Positions 1 to 10,577 of a stretch of 64,000 nt of DNA are shown one piece after another. Position 1 is the first letter of the stretch; the number at the start of each line of letters is the position of its first letter. The DNA comes from Culturomica sp. (GTDB lineage Bacteria; Bacteroidota; Bacteroidia; Bacteroidales; Marinifilaceae), in the NCBI GenBank assembly GCA_031262745.1, contig JAISHE010000005.1:27519-91518 (forward strand). Direction: 5' to 3'. The position numbers were made by a program, and so were the translations under genes. The notes beneath the pieces were generated by a model, which was not told the DNA's origin, did not search any database, and saw only the letters and a list, made by a program, of their open reading frames with translations.

Positions 1-1699
1 ACCTTATCCGCAGTCGTTAATCACTGCGAATCAGTTGACGTATACTCATCCCGATAGTGCAATCGTTTTTTTAAACAGTATAAAAGACAGTATACAAAAA
101 GCTCCCGAATCAACACAGATGTACTATCGTTTGTTATGTATTAAAGCGAATGACAAGGCATATATACTGCACAAATCCGATAGCTTGATACTGCCTGTGT
201 TAGATTATTATGTAAGGAAACAGGATAAAAATCATCTACCGGAAGCATATTACTATGCGGGGCGTATGTATATGGATTTGGAAAATGCTCCCGGAGCATT
301 GGACCACTTTTACAAAGCATTGGAAATAGCACCCGATAATGATCCGTATTCATTGAAAAGTTACATTTACAGTCAAATAGGTACGTTATTCCTGTATCAA
401 TACTTATATGATGAAGCCTTAGATGCATTCAAAAAAGAATATACAATATTAAATAGAGGTAATGAATCGAATTTAGAAGATAGTATAGGCATGGTTTATG
501 CGTTAAGAGACATCGGTTCAGTTTATAAAGATATAAAAAAATTAGACAGTTCTCTATATTATTATAAGTCTGCTTACGATTTAGGTAAAAAATTAAACAG
601 ACTTGACCTGACCAATATGATTCAAAGCCAAATAGGTAACATATATATAAAGTTAGGAGAATACGATTCGGCAAAAATAGCTATGAAAGATGCTTTAACC
701 GACATTGAATTGCCAAACAAAAGTGCTATATATACTATAGCTGCAAAACTGTATTATAAAACAGGAATGATAGATTCTGCCGTTTATTACAATAAATCGT
801 TATTAGATGTCGGTACCATATATGCCAAAGAAGATTCACATAGATTTTTGGCAGAAATTGCCGTGAAGGAAGGAAACAATGAACTTGCCGTACAACATTT
901 TCGAGCAGAAAATCAATGTACCGATTCTATTCAAAAAATCAATTACACAGAACGTTTACACAGAATGAACACTTTGTATAACTACACATTAGCTGAGAAA
1001 AGAAATGAACAATTGAAAAGTGAAAGTCAAAAAAAATCATACTATATTGTGTTCGGTTTGATAGGATTTGTAGCTACCATCGTTTTCTTCTTCATTTATG
1101 ATAGGTATAACAAACTCAAAAAACAGGAATTGAAATACCAGCTTCAAAAGGTTCAAGATATTAAAACCGAAATTTACAAAAAAAGTACTCAATTTATAGA
1201 AGACAACAATCTCCGAATTAAAAAATTAGAAGATGAGTTAGATAATGTGCATTATGAAAACGATATTTTAAAGAAAGAACTTCAAGTCCAAAAGGATTTG
1301 CTCAGACAGGAAGTATACAGAGCAGAAATAGAGAAAAGCAAACAATTGCAATCCCAAAAAAAGTTTTCCGATTCCGATATATTCCGATTGTTGAAAAGCA
1401 GACTGCTTAACCCTCGTGGATACGTATACGTAACTGATGAAGAATGGTTGAAAATAGAAAACATTTTTAAAGAACTTTATTCTGATTTTCTTGGCAAATT
1501 GAATAATATTCGTACTCTCAGTGATTTTCAATTGCATGTAAGCATACTTATCAAAGCCGGTTTTTGCCCTGCCGATATATCCAAATTAACAAACCGTTCT
1601 GCCGAGACTATTAGTTCTACCCGTAGAAGATTATACAACAAAGTTTTTCAGACACAAGGTGCGCCGGAAGATTGGGATAAGTTTATATTCTCATTATAA
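1..1699 (+). CDS. TPR-repeat membrane protein with coiled coil and C-terminal helix-turn-helix-like region (putative regulator); 5' end lies outside the window
   Basis: Frame is open to the window edge (the ORF track start at 35 is a TTG). TPR-like repeats, TM segment YYIVFGLIGFVATIVFFFIY, coiled coil, C-terminal FCPADISKLTNRSAETISSTRRRLYNKVF resembling a LuxR-like HTH. Confidence 0.75.
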   Translation, partial: PYPQSLITANQLTYTHPDSAIVFLNSIKDSIQKAPESTQMYYRLLCIKANDKAYILHKSDSLILPVLDYYVRKQDKNHLPEAYYYAGRMYMDLENAPGALDHFYKALEIAPDNDPYSLKSYIYSQIGTLFLYQYLYDEALDAFKKEYTILNRGNESNLEDSIGMVYALRDIGSVYKDIKKLDSSLYYYKSAYDLGKKLNRLDLTNMIQSQIGNIYIKLGEYDSAKIAMKDALTDIELPNKSAIYTIAAKLYYKTGMIDSAVYYNKSLLDVGTIYAKEDSHRFLAEIAVKEGNNELAVQHFRAENQCTDSIQKINYTERLHRMNTLYNYTLAEKRNEQLKSESQKKSYYIVFGLIGFVATIVFFFIYDRYNKLKKQELKYQLQKVQDIKTEIYKKSTQFIEDNNLRIKKLEDELDNVHYENDILKKELQVQKDLLRQEVYRAEIEKSKQLQSQKKFSDSDIFRLLKSRLLNPRGYVYVTDEEWLKIENIFKELYSDFLGKLNNIRTLSDFQLHVSILIKAGFCPADISKLTNRSAETISSTRRRLYNKVFQTQGAPEDWDKFIFSL

Positions 1700-1850
1700 G
1701 TCATTTAAACAAGTCGGGGTCGTTATGCACACAAAAGTGCACAGTAAAATGCACACTATTTTGCACATACATTTCTTGCCGATAAGTGTTCGTCGTATCA
1801 AAAAAATGTATTCCTTTGCAGAAAAATTAAACGAACTTAATTCTAATGCT

Positions 1851-2234
1851 ATGAAAAAGACAACAACTTTACTTATACTTTTTATCGGTTTCTTCCTTTT
1901 CCTTTGTAATAATGTTTGGGCTCAAGAAGTAGAAATAGAGATTAACGATGATAGTTCAACTAACGTAAAAGATAGACGTTCCTTTTCTTTACAGCCTGCT
2001 GCCACAATTGAGTTTAATACAATACGTATTTATACAGACATTGCTACGGAAAACATACATGTAGTAGTGAAAGATAGTTCTAATAATATAGTATATTCCG
2101 ATGTAGACATGAATTATTCAATATGTCATACCTTTGAAATAGTTGATTTACAAGAGGGTGTTGATTATATTTTAGAATTTGAAATAGGAAATAAGTCTTT
2201 TTATGGATATTTCACCGTTGAGAATGATATCTGA
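1851..2234 (+). CDS. small secreted protein, DUF3244-like
   Basis: ATG at 1851 gives signal peptide MKKTTTLLILFIGFFLFLCNNVWAQ followed by a short beta-rich domain; the longer ORF start at 1659 overlaps the upstream gene. Confidence 0.6.
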   Translation: MKKTTTLLILFIGFFLFLCNNVWAQEVEIEINDDSSTNVKDRRSFSLQPAATIEFNTIRIYTDIATENIHVVVKDSSNNIVYSDVDMNYSICHTFEIVDLQEGVDYILEFEIGNKSFYGYFTVENDI

Positions 2235-2336
2235 TGGTAATATGATATAGTTCAATCGGTGTAAATTAAGATTCCACTTCATTAGTCGTCAGCAGGTCGA
2301 AGCATTGCAGAAGCCTGCTGACTTTTTTTAATCAAT

Positions 2337-2732
2337 TTAAAAGTATTTTCTGTCGAGAATTTCTTTGTAGATGACGGCTTGTTTTAAATCAAAAGAATCA
2401 ATATCTTTCAGATACTCTCCGTCTTCAATGATTTCTTCACTAATTGTTGATGTGGGAAATTTTTGAAAAGTTGCAGTAGAAACGTCATTCTTTACTTTAA
2501 AAGGAGGTATATAACCTTCTTTATTTCTTGTATTTGAATATTCATGATTTATGTCGATTTTCGGATTTGTATTATGTGCAGGAAACAAATCTTGAAATGC
2601 AGGTTCGGGTAATTCGGTAGATTCGTCAGAATCGTTCATTTTATTTATTTTACTCTTAAAGATACCGAATATGGCGACAAATGCCGTTATTAGCAGATAT
2701 ATCCAAGTTGCATTTGATGAAGTTTCACTCAT
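2337..2732 (-). CDS. hypothetical protein with N-terminal TM segment
   Basis: 131-aa ORF, TM near the N-terminus, convergent/divergent placement between neighbours. Confidence 0.5.
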   Translation of the reverse strand: MSETSSNATWIYLLITAFVAIFGIFKSKINKMNDSDESTELPEPAFQDLFPAHNTNPKIDINHEYSNTRNKEGYIPPFKVKNDVSTATFQKFPTSTISEEIIEDGEYLKDIDSFDLKQAVIYKEILDRKYF

Positions 2733-2771
2733 TTTTTCTATATTTGTTGATCGTAAAAAATATTCATTATT

Positions 2772-3251
2772 ATGAAATCAAAGGTAAGTACTTTTTTTCT
2801 GATTTTCTTGTTTATAACCTGTTTTGTTTATTGCAGCGAAGAAAACAACGGTGATTATCACGTAATTCCCAACATTAGAGTGAGTGTGGATATTAATTTA
2901 AGTTATGCCGATTATCAGGATCTTAATTTCCCCGGTCAACCTGTTTACTATAATCAGGCGGGCAATAACGGAGATGTACCCGGTTATAATGGCAATGGTT
3001 TGGTTATTATAATGATGAACAGTGATGAATATGAATGTTTTGATGCCACTTGCACCCATTGTCTTGAAGGGATTGTTGAAGTGGAAAAAGGTAATGTAAC
3101 CGGTATTTGTGATCATTGTGCAACCGAATTTTTGTTGAATTTCTATGGTCAACCGTCAAATATTCCTGAAGAAGATAATGATGAAAAGATTTACCCGTTA
3201 AAAAGATATGCGGCTATAAAACAGGGTAATTATCTGAGAATAAGGAATTAA
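2772..3251 (+). CDS. putative lipoprotein with Rieske-like fold, CTHC...CDHC cysteine pattern
   Basis: Signal peptide with Cys; C-terminal YECFDATCTHCLEG...GICDHCATEFLL...YPLKRYAAIKQGNYLRI resembles Bacteroidetes Rieske-type lipoproteins. Confidence 0.55.
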   Translation: MKSKVSTFFLIFLFITCFVYCSEENNGDYHVIPNIRVSVDINLSYADYQDLNFPGQPVYYNQAGNNGDVPGYNGNGLVIIMMNSDEYECFDATCTHCLEGIVEVEKGNVTGICDHCATEFLLNFYGQPSNIPEEDNDEKIYPLKRYAAIKQGNYLRIRN

Positions 3252-3314
3252 ATATCTATTCTACAAATCTGTAAAAAAGTACTGACAAATGTTCAAATCC
3301 CCACACCTTTTTTA

Positions 3315-3322
3315 TACCTTTG
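3315..3322 (+). promoter_or_regulatory. Bacteroidetes -7 box TACCTTTG upstream of purH
   Basis: TAnnTTTG motif 33 bp upstream of the purH ATG. Confidence 0.5.
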
Positions 3323-3354
3323 CACAAGTTTGAAAATTTAATACAAAAAAATAT

Positions 3355-4887
3355 ATGAAGAAAGCATTAATCAGCGTTTTTGACAAAGACGGGATCCTTG
3401 ATTTTGCCACTTCTCTATCTTCTTTGGGTTGGGAAATTATTTCCACCGGAGGAACTTCAAAAAAACTGAAAGAAGCCGGAATACAAGTTAAAGATATTTC
3501 GGAACTTACGTCTTTTCCGGAATGTTTCGACGGTCGCGTTAAAACTCTTCATCCCAAAGTGGAAGGCGGAATATTGGCAATCAGAGATAATGAACAGCAT
3601 AAAAAACAAATGGCTGAATTGGAAATAGAACCGATTGATATAGTCGTTTGCAATCTCTACCCTTTTAAGCAAACGGTTTTAAAACCCGGAGTTTCTCACG
3701 AAGAAATTATTGAAAACATTGATATAGGCGGTCCCACTATGCTCAGGGCTGCTGCTAAGAATTATAAATTTGTTACGGTTATCACCGATCCGGAAGATTA
3801 TTCAAAAGTTGTTGACGAAATTAAAAGTTTTGGAGAAACAACACCGGAAACCAAGGAAATTCTTGCAGCTAAGGTATTTATCCACACCTCCCATTATGAT
3901 GCTTTAATTGCTGATTATTTTAAAGACAAGCTGCAAATAAAGCTACCTAAAACTCTCACTCTCACCTATGAAAAGAAGCAAGATCTAAGATACGGAGAAA
4001 ATCCTCATCAATCAGCTGCTTTTTATGCATCAATTAGAAATGATGAAGGTACCCTAACTCAGGCTTCGCAATTACATGGTAAAGAACTTTCTTACAACAA
4101 TATAGGTGATACCGACGGTGCACTTGAAGCATTAAAAGAATTTGAAGAGCCTACGATTGTTGCTGCAAAACATGCTAATCCTTGCGGCGTGGCAAGTGCT
4201 CCGACAATCTTGGAAGCTTATCGCAAGGCTTATGAAGCTGATCCCGTTTCAATTTTCGGTGGTATTGTAGTTTCTAATAGAGAAATTGATGAGGAAACGG
4301 CGGAAGAAATGAGTAAAATCTTTTTAGAGGTAATAGTTGCTCCCTCCTACACTCAAAAAGCTTTGGACGTTCTTACCAAGAAAAAGAATATACGCATTTT
4401 GCAGTTGGATACTATCGCAAAGAAAAATTACGGACAGAAAGCTAAAACGGTTTTAGGCGGTTTGCTCATACAGGATCAGGACACCGAACTTTTACCTTCG
4501 GAAGGCTATACTTGTGTAACGGAACGCCAACCTTCGCAAAAGGAATTGAATGATCTGATGTTTGCATGGAAAGTTGTAAAGCATACCAAGTCGAATGGTA
4601 TTGTACTTGCAAAAGATAACACAACCGTTGGCACTGGTCCCGGACAGGTTAGTCGCATCTGGGCTCTCGAAAATGCAATTCGTCAAGGTGGCGAGAAAGT
4701 CAAAGGCAGTGTTATGGCTTCCGATGCCTTCTTCCCTTTCTCTGATTGCGTGGAAGCCGCACACAAAGCCGGTGTTATTGCTATTGTGCAACCCGGTGGT
4801 TCCGTTAAGGATCAAGACTCCATTGATGCTGCAAATAAATACGGCATTGCTATGATTTTTACTAATATGAGACATTTCAAACATTAA
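3355..4887 (+). CDS. purH: bifunctional AICAR formyltransferase/IMP cyclohydrolase
   Basis: [18 protein letters not shown]...STGGT...[17 protein letters not shown]; full-length PurH. Confidence 0.97.
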   Translation: MKKALISVFDKDGILDFATSLSSLGWEIISTGGTSKKLKEAGIQVKDISELTSFPECFDGRVKTLHPKVEGGILAIRDNEQHKKQMAELEIEPIDIVVCNLYPFKQTVLKPGVSHEEIIENIDIGGPTMLRAAAKNYKFVTVITDPEDYSKVVDEIKSFGETTPETKEILAAKVFIHTSHYDALIADYFKDKLQIKLPKTLTLTYEKKQDLRYGENPHQSAAFYASIRNDEGTLTQASQLHGKELSYNNIGDTDGALEALKEFEEPTIVAAKHANPCGVASAPTILEAYRKAYEADPVSIFGGIVVSNREIDEETAEEMSKIFLEVIVAPSYTQKALDVLTKKKNIRILQLDTIAKKNYGQKAKTVLGGLLIQDQDTELLPSEGYTCVTERQPSQKELNDLMFAWKVVKHTKSNGIVLAKDNTTVGTGPGQVSRIWALENAIRQGGEKVKGSVMASDAFFPFSDCVEAAHKAGVIAIVQPGGSVKDQDSIDAANKYGIAMIFTNMRHFKH

Positions 4888-4892
4888 TTGAC

Positions 4893-5915
4893 ATGGGATT
4901 ATTTTCTTTTTTATCGCTTGATATTGCAATGGATCTCGGTACGGCAAACACTATTATTATCTGTAATGATAAAATGGTAGTGAATGAACCTTCCATTGTT
5001 GCTATTGATCGCCGTACCGAAAAAGTAATTGCAATAGGCGAAAAAGCCCGCCAAATGCAAGGCAAAACACATGATAATATTCGCACAATAAGACCGTTGA
5101 GGGATGGTGTGATAGCCGACTTTAATGCAGCCGAACAAATGATACGCGGCATGATTAAAATGGCTAATATAAATAACAAGTTCTTCTCTCCTTCTTTGAG
5201 AATTGTTACTTGCATTCCTTCCGGTAGTACTGAAGTGGAAATACGCGCCGTTAGAGACTCTTCCGAACATGCAGGCGGTCGCGATGTTTACATGATCTAT
5301 GAACCAATGGCAGCTGCTTTGGGAATAGGTTTGGACGTAGAAGCTCCGGAAGGTAATATGATTGTTGATATTGGCGGTGGCACCACCGAAATTGCAGTTA
5401 TTTCTCTCGGAGGTATTGTTACCAATAAGTCCATACGTATAGCAGGAGATGATTTAACTGATGATATTCAAGAATATATGCGTCATCAACACAATATTAA
5501 AATAGGTGAAAGAACTGCAGAAGAGATTAAAATTCATGTCGGTGCGGCTTTATCCGATTTGGAAGAACCGCCTGTTGATTTTGTAGTGCAGGGACCAAAT
5601 CAAATGACATCACTGCCGGTTGAAGTTCCCGTATCTTATCAGGAAATTGCACATTGTCTTGAAAAGTCTATTTCCAAAATAGAAATAGCAATCTTAGCCG
5701 CTTTGGAACAGACTCCCCCTGAATTGTATGCCGACATTGTGAATAAAGGTATTTATCTTGCCGGCGGAGGTGCTCTTTTGCGTGGTTTGGATAAGCGTTT
5801 GTCCGATAAACTAAACATTCCTTTCCACATTGCGGAGGATCCTTTGAGAGCGGTTGCTCGCGGCACGGGTATTGCACTTAAAAATGTAGATAAGTTTTCT
5901 TTCTTAATAAGATAA
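4893..5915 (+). CDS. mreB: rod shape-determining actin homologue MreB
   Basis: DLGTANTIIICNDKMVVNEPSIVAID...IVDIGGGTTEIAVISLGGIV. Confidence 0.97.
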   Translation: MGLFSFLSLDIAMDLGTANTIIICNDKMVVNEPSIVAIDRRTEKVIAIGEKARQMQGKTHDNIRTIRPLRDGVIADFNAAEQMIRGMIKMANINNKFFSPSLRIVTCIPSGSTEVEIRAVRDSSEHAGGRDVYMIYEPMAAALGIGLDVEAPEGNMIVDIGGGTTEIAVISLGGIVTNKSIRIAGDDLTDDIQEYMRHQHNIKIGERTAEEIKIHVGAALSDLEEPPVDFVVQGPNQMTSLPVEVPVSYQEIAHCLEKSISKIEIAILAALEQTPPELYADIVNKGIYLAGGGALLRGLDKRLSDKLNIPFHIAEDPLRAVARGTGIALKNVDKFSFLIR

Positions 5916-5954
5916 TGATAATAGTTAAATAAAAAGGTACACAAATAAACTACT

Positions 5955-6788
5955 GTGAGGAATATTTTAAAACTTATATTAAAGTACCATTTTATTATTG
6001 TTTTTATTTTATTGGAGATTATTGCAATGTCACTGGTAGTTATGCACAATAGCTATCAAAATATGTTGTTTTTTCGACACACGTCTGCTATCAGCACTTC
6101 TATTTCCGATCATCTTCCTGCTTTTGAGCAATATTTCAACTTGAAAAAAGAAAATTCATATCTCGAAGATGAAAATTTGAAGTTGAAAAATGAATTAGAG
6201 AAAATAAGGACGGAAATTAGATTCTCTTTTAGTGATTCGCTTGCTGAGAATAGAAGTTTTGATGTAGATTACGTTTACTTACCGGCAAAAGCAGTGAATG
6301 TAACTATCAATAGAACAAAAAATTATTTGACAATAGACAAAGGAAGTAACGACGGTGTGAATGAGAATATGGCTGTTTGTTCATATCAGGGTGTTGTCGG
6401 AATGATTAAAAATGTTACAAACAATTATTCGGTGGTTTTACCTTTGATAAACACAAGCCTGAGATTGTCTGCCAAGATTAAAAAGAATAATTATTACGGT
6501 TCTTTACAATGGGACGGTGAGGATTATAGATATTCTTACTTGCGAGATATCCCGTTTCACGTTAATGTTGAACAAGGTGATACTATCGTAACCTCCGGTT
6601 TCTCGTCCATATTTCCGGAGGGTGAAATAATCGGTTACGTAGAATCCGTTGATAGAGTAACTGCTAATTTTCTTCTTATAAAAGTAGAACTTGCAACCGA
6701 TTTTAATAATCTTTATCAACTCTACATTATAAGTAATAAAAACAGAGAAGAACAAACGGAATTGGAAGAAAAAGCCTACAATGAGTAA
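5955..6788 (+). CDS. mreC: rod shape-determining protein MreC
   Basis: N-terminal TM, coiled coil, MreC beta domain; between mreB and mreD; GTG start. Confidence 0.9.
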   Translation: MRNILKLILKYHFIIVFILLEIIAMSLVVMHNSYQNMLFFRHTSAISTSISDHLPAFEQYFNLKKENSYLEDENLKLKNELEKIRTEIRFSFSDSLAENRSFDVDYVYLPAKAVNVTINRTKNYLTIDKGSNDGVNENMAVCSYQGVVGMIKNVTNNYSVVLPLINTSLRLSAKIKKNNYYGSLQWDGEDYRYSYLRDIPFHVNVEQGDTIVTSGFSSIFPEGEIIGYVESVDRVTANFLLIKVELATDFNNLYQLYIISNKNREEQTELEEKAYNE

Positions 6789-7278
6789 TACAAAATACAT
6801 ACTACACACTATCATACTGTTTGCTATACAGTTGTTTATACTGGATAATATTCAGTTCCATTCATACGTGTATATGAATATTTATATTCTTTCGATACTC
6901 ATTTTGCCTATTACCATGAAAAAAACGTCGGTACTGATTTTTGCTTTCCTTGCCGGTTTCCTTATTGATATTATGAGTAATACAATGGGAATACATGCAG
7001 CAGCTACTACATGTATCGGTTTTTTCAGACCTTTGTTTTTACCTAATAATTCGGGAACAGTAGAGGTGGCAACAAATCGTCGAAAAGAACGTTTCGGCTG
7101 GGTATTTAATTATATGTTTTCGCTCACTTTGATTTTCAATGTGGTACTTGTTATGACGGAAACATTTTCATTTGATAATTTCGGTATCACGATTTTGAGA
7201 ATTTTATTCAGTACTGTTGTTTCTTGCGTACTTATGCTTTTATACTATTTCATAGCAATAAAAGAAAAGCAGAAATAA
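6781..7278 (+). CDS. mreD: rod shape-determining protein MreD
   Basis: Small polytopic membrane protein overlapping mreC by 8 nt. Confidence 0.85.
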   Translation: MSNTKYILHTIILFAIQLFILDNIQFHSYVYMNIYILSILILPITMKKTSVLIFAFLAGFLIDIMSNTMGIHAAATTCIGFFRPLFLPNNSGTVEVATNRRKERFGWVFNYMFSLTLIFNVVLVMTETFSFDNFGITILRILFSTVVSCVLMLLYYFIAIKEKQK

Positions 7279-7290
7279 AAGAATTTCAAA

Positions 7291-9144
7291 ATGAATCAGA
7301 AATTCGTATATAGACAATCCGTAATAATCGGGATTATAGTTGTGATAGCCCTGATATATGTGATACAATTATTTAATTTACAAATAATTGACGATTCCTA
7401 TAAATTCTCTGCAATAAATAACTCTCAACGTGTGGAAACAGAATACCCCGCAAGAGGTTTGATTTTCGACAGAAATAATCGTTTACTCGTCTACAATCAG
7501 GCTGCATACGATCTGCAAATTATTCCGCGCCAAATGAGTGCCTTTGATACAACGGAATTGATTACTATTTTGGGAATAAGCAAGGAAAATCTCATTAGAG
7601 AAATCAGGAAAGCAAAACGTTACTCACGATATAAGTCCTCTACTATTGTATCCCAAATCACCGATGATAAATATGCCATGCTTCAAGAAAAGCTTTATAA
7701 ATATCCGGGATTTTTCATACAAACCAGAACTCTACGTAAATACAATACCAATCATTCCGGAGATGTTTACGGTTATATCGGTGAAGTCGGTCAAGGAGAT
7801 TTGAAGGACCCCTACTACTCTGCCGGCGATTATATAGGTATTAACGGTTTGGAAAAAACTTATGAAAATGTATTGCGCGGCACTAAAGGGAAACGTATTT
7901 TATTGGTTGACAATTATAATCGTATAAAAGGTTCCTATAAAGACGGAGAGGAAGACGAACCTGCGGAAGTCGGCGAAAATTTGTACACTACGTTAGATAT
8001 AGATTTGCAGGAATATGCCTACAAATTAATGCAAAATAAAAAAGGCGGTATCATTGCTATCGAACCTTCTACCGGTGAAATCCTGCTTAAAGTTTCCGCT
8101 CCGGGTTATGATCCTAATCTGATGGTGGGATTACAAAGAACAGCTAATTATCGTAAACTTCAACAGGACACTACACTACCGCTTTTTGATCGTACTGTTA
8201 TGGGAATTTATTCACCCGGTTCTATTTTTAAAACGGTTATGGCTCTCGTCGGTATGGAAGAAAAAGTGATCACTCAACATACTATGTTTGAATGTCATGG
8301 CGGTAGTTATTTTAATCGGCAGTTTATGAAATGCCACTATCATGAATCCCCACTGGCATTAAGAGCTGCTATTGAACATTCATGTAACCCTTATTTTGTG
8401 AATGTCTATCGACGACTATTAGAAAATCCGAAGTACAACGGTGTTAGGGATGCTTACGACATTTGGCGCAATTACGTGGCTTCATTCGGTTTCGGTAAAA
8501 AAGTTTCCTTTGAATTTCTTAACGAAGGCAATGGTTTTCTACCCTCACAAGATTACTTCGACAAAAAACTAAAAACAAAAAATTGGTTTTATACATACAT
8601 AATGTCGCTTGCAATCGGTCAAGGCGAATTTTCGGCTACTCTTTTGCAAATGGCTAACCTTGTAGCAATACTTGCTAATAACGGTCATTATATCACTCCA
8701 CATATCGTGAGACCGACGGATGCCGAACATGCTGAAAAGATTGATACTAATTATTTGAATATAAATAATCAATACTTCGGTATTATTGCCGACGCTATGG
8801 AAGATGCAGTGAAATCAGGTACTGCAAAAAGTGCCCACAGCGACTCTATCGTTATTTGCGGTAAAACCGGTACAATACAAAATAATTCAGGTCCCGACCA
8901 TTCGGCGTTTTTTGCTTTTGCTCCGAAAGAAAATCCGAAAATCGCAATCTTGGTTTATGTTGAGAATGGTGTTTGGGGATCACGTTATGCCGCACCTATT
9001 GCAGGTTTGATCATTGAAAAATATCTTTTGGGAGATATTCCTACTAAAAAACGGTATTTGGAAAAAAGTATGCTGCAAGCTAATTTGATAAATCCGACTA
9101 ATGAAAAAAATGCAACATCGGAAAACAATTTGACCGAAGAATAA
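7291..9144 (+). CDS. mrdA: penicillin-binding protein 2
   Basis: PARGLIFDRN, YSPGSIFKT (SxxK), SCN and KTGT motifs. Confidence 0.95.
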   Translation: MNQKFVYRQSVIIGIIVVIALIYVIQLFNLQIIDDSYKFSAINNSQRVETEYPARGLIFDRNNRLLVYNQAAYDLQIIPRQMSAFDTTELITILGISKENLIREIRKAKRYSRYKSSTIVSQITDDKYAMLQEKLYKYPGFFIQTRTLRKYNTNHSGDVYGYIGEVGQGDLKDPYYSAGDYIGINGLEKTYENVLRGTKGKRILLVDNYNRIKGSYKDGEEDEPAEVGENLYTTLDIDLQEYAYKLMQNKKGGIIAIEPSTGEILLKVSAPGYDPNLMVGLQRTANYRKLQQDTTLPLFDRTVMGIYSPGSIFKTVMALVGMEEKVITQHTMFECHGGSYFNRQFMKCHYHESPLALRAAIEHSCNPYFVNVYRRLLENPKYNGVRDAYDIWRNYVASFGFGKKVSFEFLNEGNGFLPSQDYFDKKLKTKNWFYTYIMSLAIGQGEFSATLLQMANLVAILANNGHYITPHIVRPTDAEHAEKIDTNYLNINNQYFGIIADAMEDAVKSGTAKSAHSDSIVICGKTGTIQNNSGPDHSAFFAFAPKENPKIAILVYVENGVWGSRYAAPIAGLIIEKYLLGDIPTKKRYLEKSMLQANLINPTNEKNATSENNLTEE

Positions 9145-9150
9145 GATAGC

Positions 9151-10572
9151 ATGGAAAGGCAAACAAAACTTATCAGAAATCTTGACTGGTTCACTATCAT
9201 TCTCTACATTGTGATGGTGTTCTTGGGCTGGTTGAATATCTATGCTGCTGTCTATGATGAAAATCATAATAGTATCTTTGACATTAGTCAAAGATATGGG
9301 AAACAAATGATTTGGATTTTATTTGCTTTCATTCTGGGGATTGTCATAATTCTTACCGATAGTAAATTCTTCACTACATTTTCTTTTGTTATCTATGGTA
9401 TTGTTATGGCATCTCTTATTGCAGTGATTTATGCCGGGTTGGAAGTCAACGGTTCTCGTTCATGGATTAGAATTGCCGGTTTCCAAATACAACCTACGGA
9501 ATTTTCAAAGTTTGCAACAGCTCTTGCCGTTGCAAATCTTATGAGCCGTCATAATTTTCGCATTATGCGATTTAAAAGCGTGTTGCAATTGGGATTGATA
9601 GTCGGTATACCTATTCTACTTATTCTTTTACAAAATGACACGGGTTCTGCTCTGGTATTTTGTTCATTTCTTTTGGTATTCTACCGTGAAGGTATGCATG
9701 GTTCTATTTTGTTACTGTTTTTTTGTACAGTGCTGCTGTTTATATTCACTCTGCTATATTCACCCATGACGGTACTTTTAATGATAATTCTGGGCACTCT
9801 CGGCAGTTTTCTTTACTACCGCCATAGTAGACAGGAATTATTCACTGTGATACTCGCTTTGAGCGCGACATTCTTATTCGGTATTTTTCTAAATTGGTTA
9901 TTTGATTTAAAGAAAGAATATTCGAATATATTGCTTTATTCTTACGCTGTTATTTGTGTTGTATCAATATATTTCATATATAAAAATAAGATGAAGCATA
10001 TTATTATGCTGTTATTGGCATCTTGGCTTTGTATATGTTCAACTATTACCGTAGATTACGTTTTCGACCGCCTGCAACCCCATCAACAAAAACGTATTAA
10101 CAATCTTCTGGGTATTGATTCGGATATAACCGGAGCGGGTTACAATGTTCATCAATCCAAAATTGCTATCGGTTCCGGAGGTTTCTCAGGTAAAGGATTT
10201 TTGGAAGGTACTCAAACAAAGTTTAACTTTGTTCCGGAACAAAGCACCGATTTTATATACTGCACAATAGGTGAAGAATGGGGTTTCTTAGGAAGTACAA
10301 CAGTGATTTTGCTTTTTGTTATTTTGATGATCCGAATTATTAAACTTGCCGAACGTCAGCGATCTGCGTTTTCACGAATTTACGGTTATTGTGTGGCGGC
10401 TATCTTCTTTTTCCACGTAGCAGTAAACATAGGTATGACTATAGGCATGGCACCCGTGATTGGTATACCTCTACCCTTTTTTAGTTATGGAGGATCATCG
10501 TTATGGGCATTTACAATATTGCTTTTTATTTTCCTAAGATTAGATGCAAACCGTTTACAAGTTTTCAGATAA
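9151..10572 (+). CDS. rodA: rod shape-determining SEDS glycosyltransferase RodA
   Basis: SEDS features: GSRSWIRIAGFQIQPTEFSK, QNDTGSAL, PEQSTDFIYCTIGEEWGF, PFFSYGGSS. Confidence 0.95.
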   Translation: MERQTKLIRNLDWFTIILYIVMVFLGWLNIYAAVYDENHNSIFDISQRYGKQMIWILFAFILGIVIILTDSKFFTTFSFVIYGIVMASLIAVIYAGLEVNGSRSWIRIAGFQIQPTEFSKFATALAVANLMSRHNFRIMRFKSVLQLGLIVGIPILLILLQNDTGSALVFCSFLLVFYREGMHGSILLLFFCTVLLFIFTLLYSPMTVLLMIILGTLGSFLYYRHSRQELFTVILALSATFLFGIFLNWLFDLKKEYSNILLYSYAVICVVSIYFIYKNKMKHIIMLLLASWLCICSTITVDYVFDRLQPHQQKRINNLLGIDSDITGAGYNVHQSKIAIGSGGFSGKGFLEGTQTKFNFVPEQSTDFIYCTIGEEWGFLGSTTVILLFVILMIRIIKLAERQRSAFSRIYGYCVAAIFFFHVAVNIGMTIGMAPVIGIPLPFFSYGGSSLWAFTILLFIFLRLDANRLQVFR

Positions 10573-10577
10573 TTACT

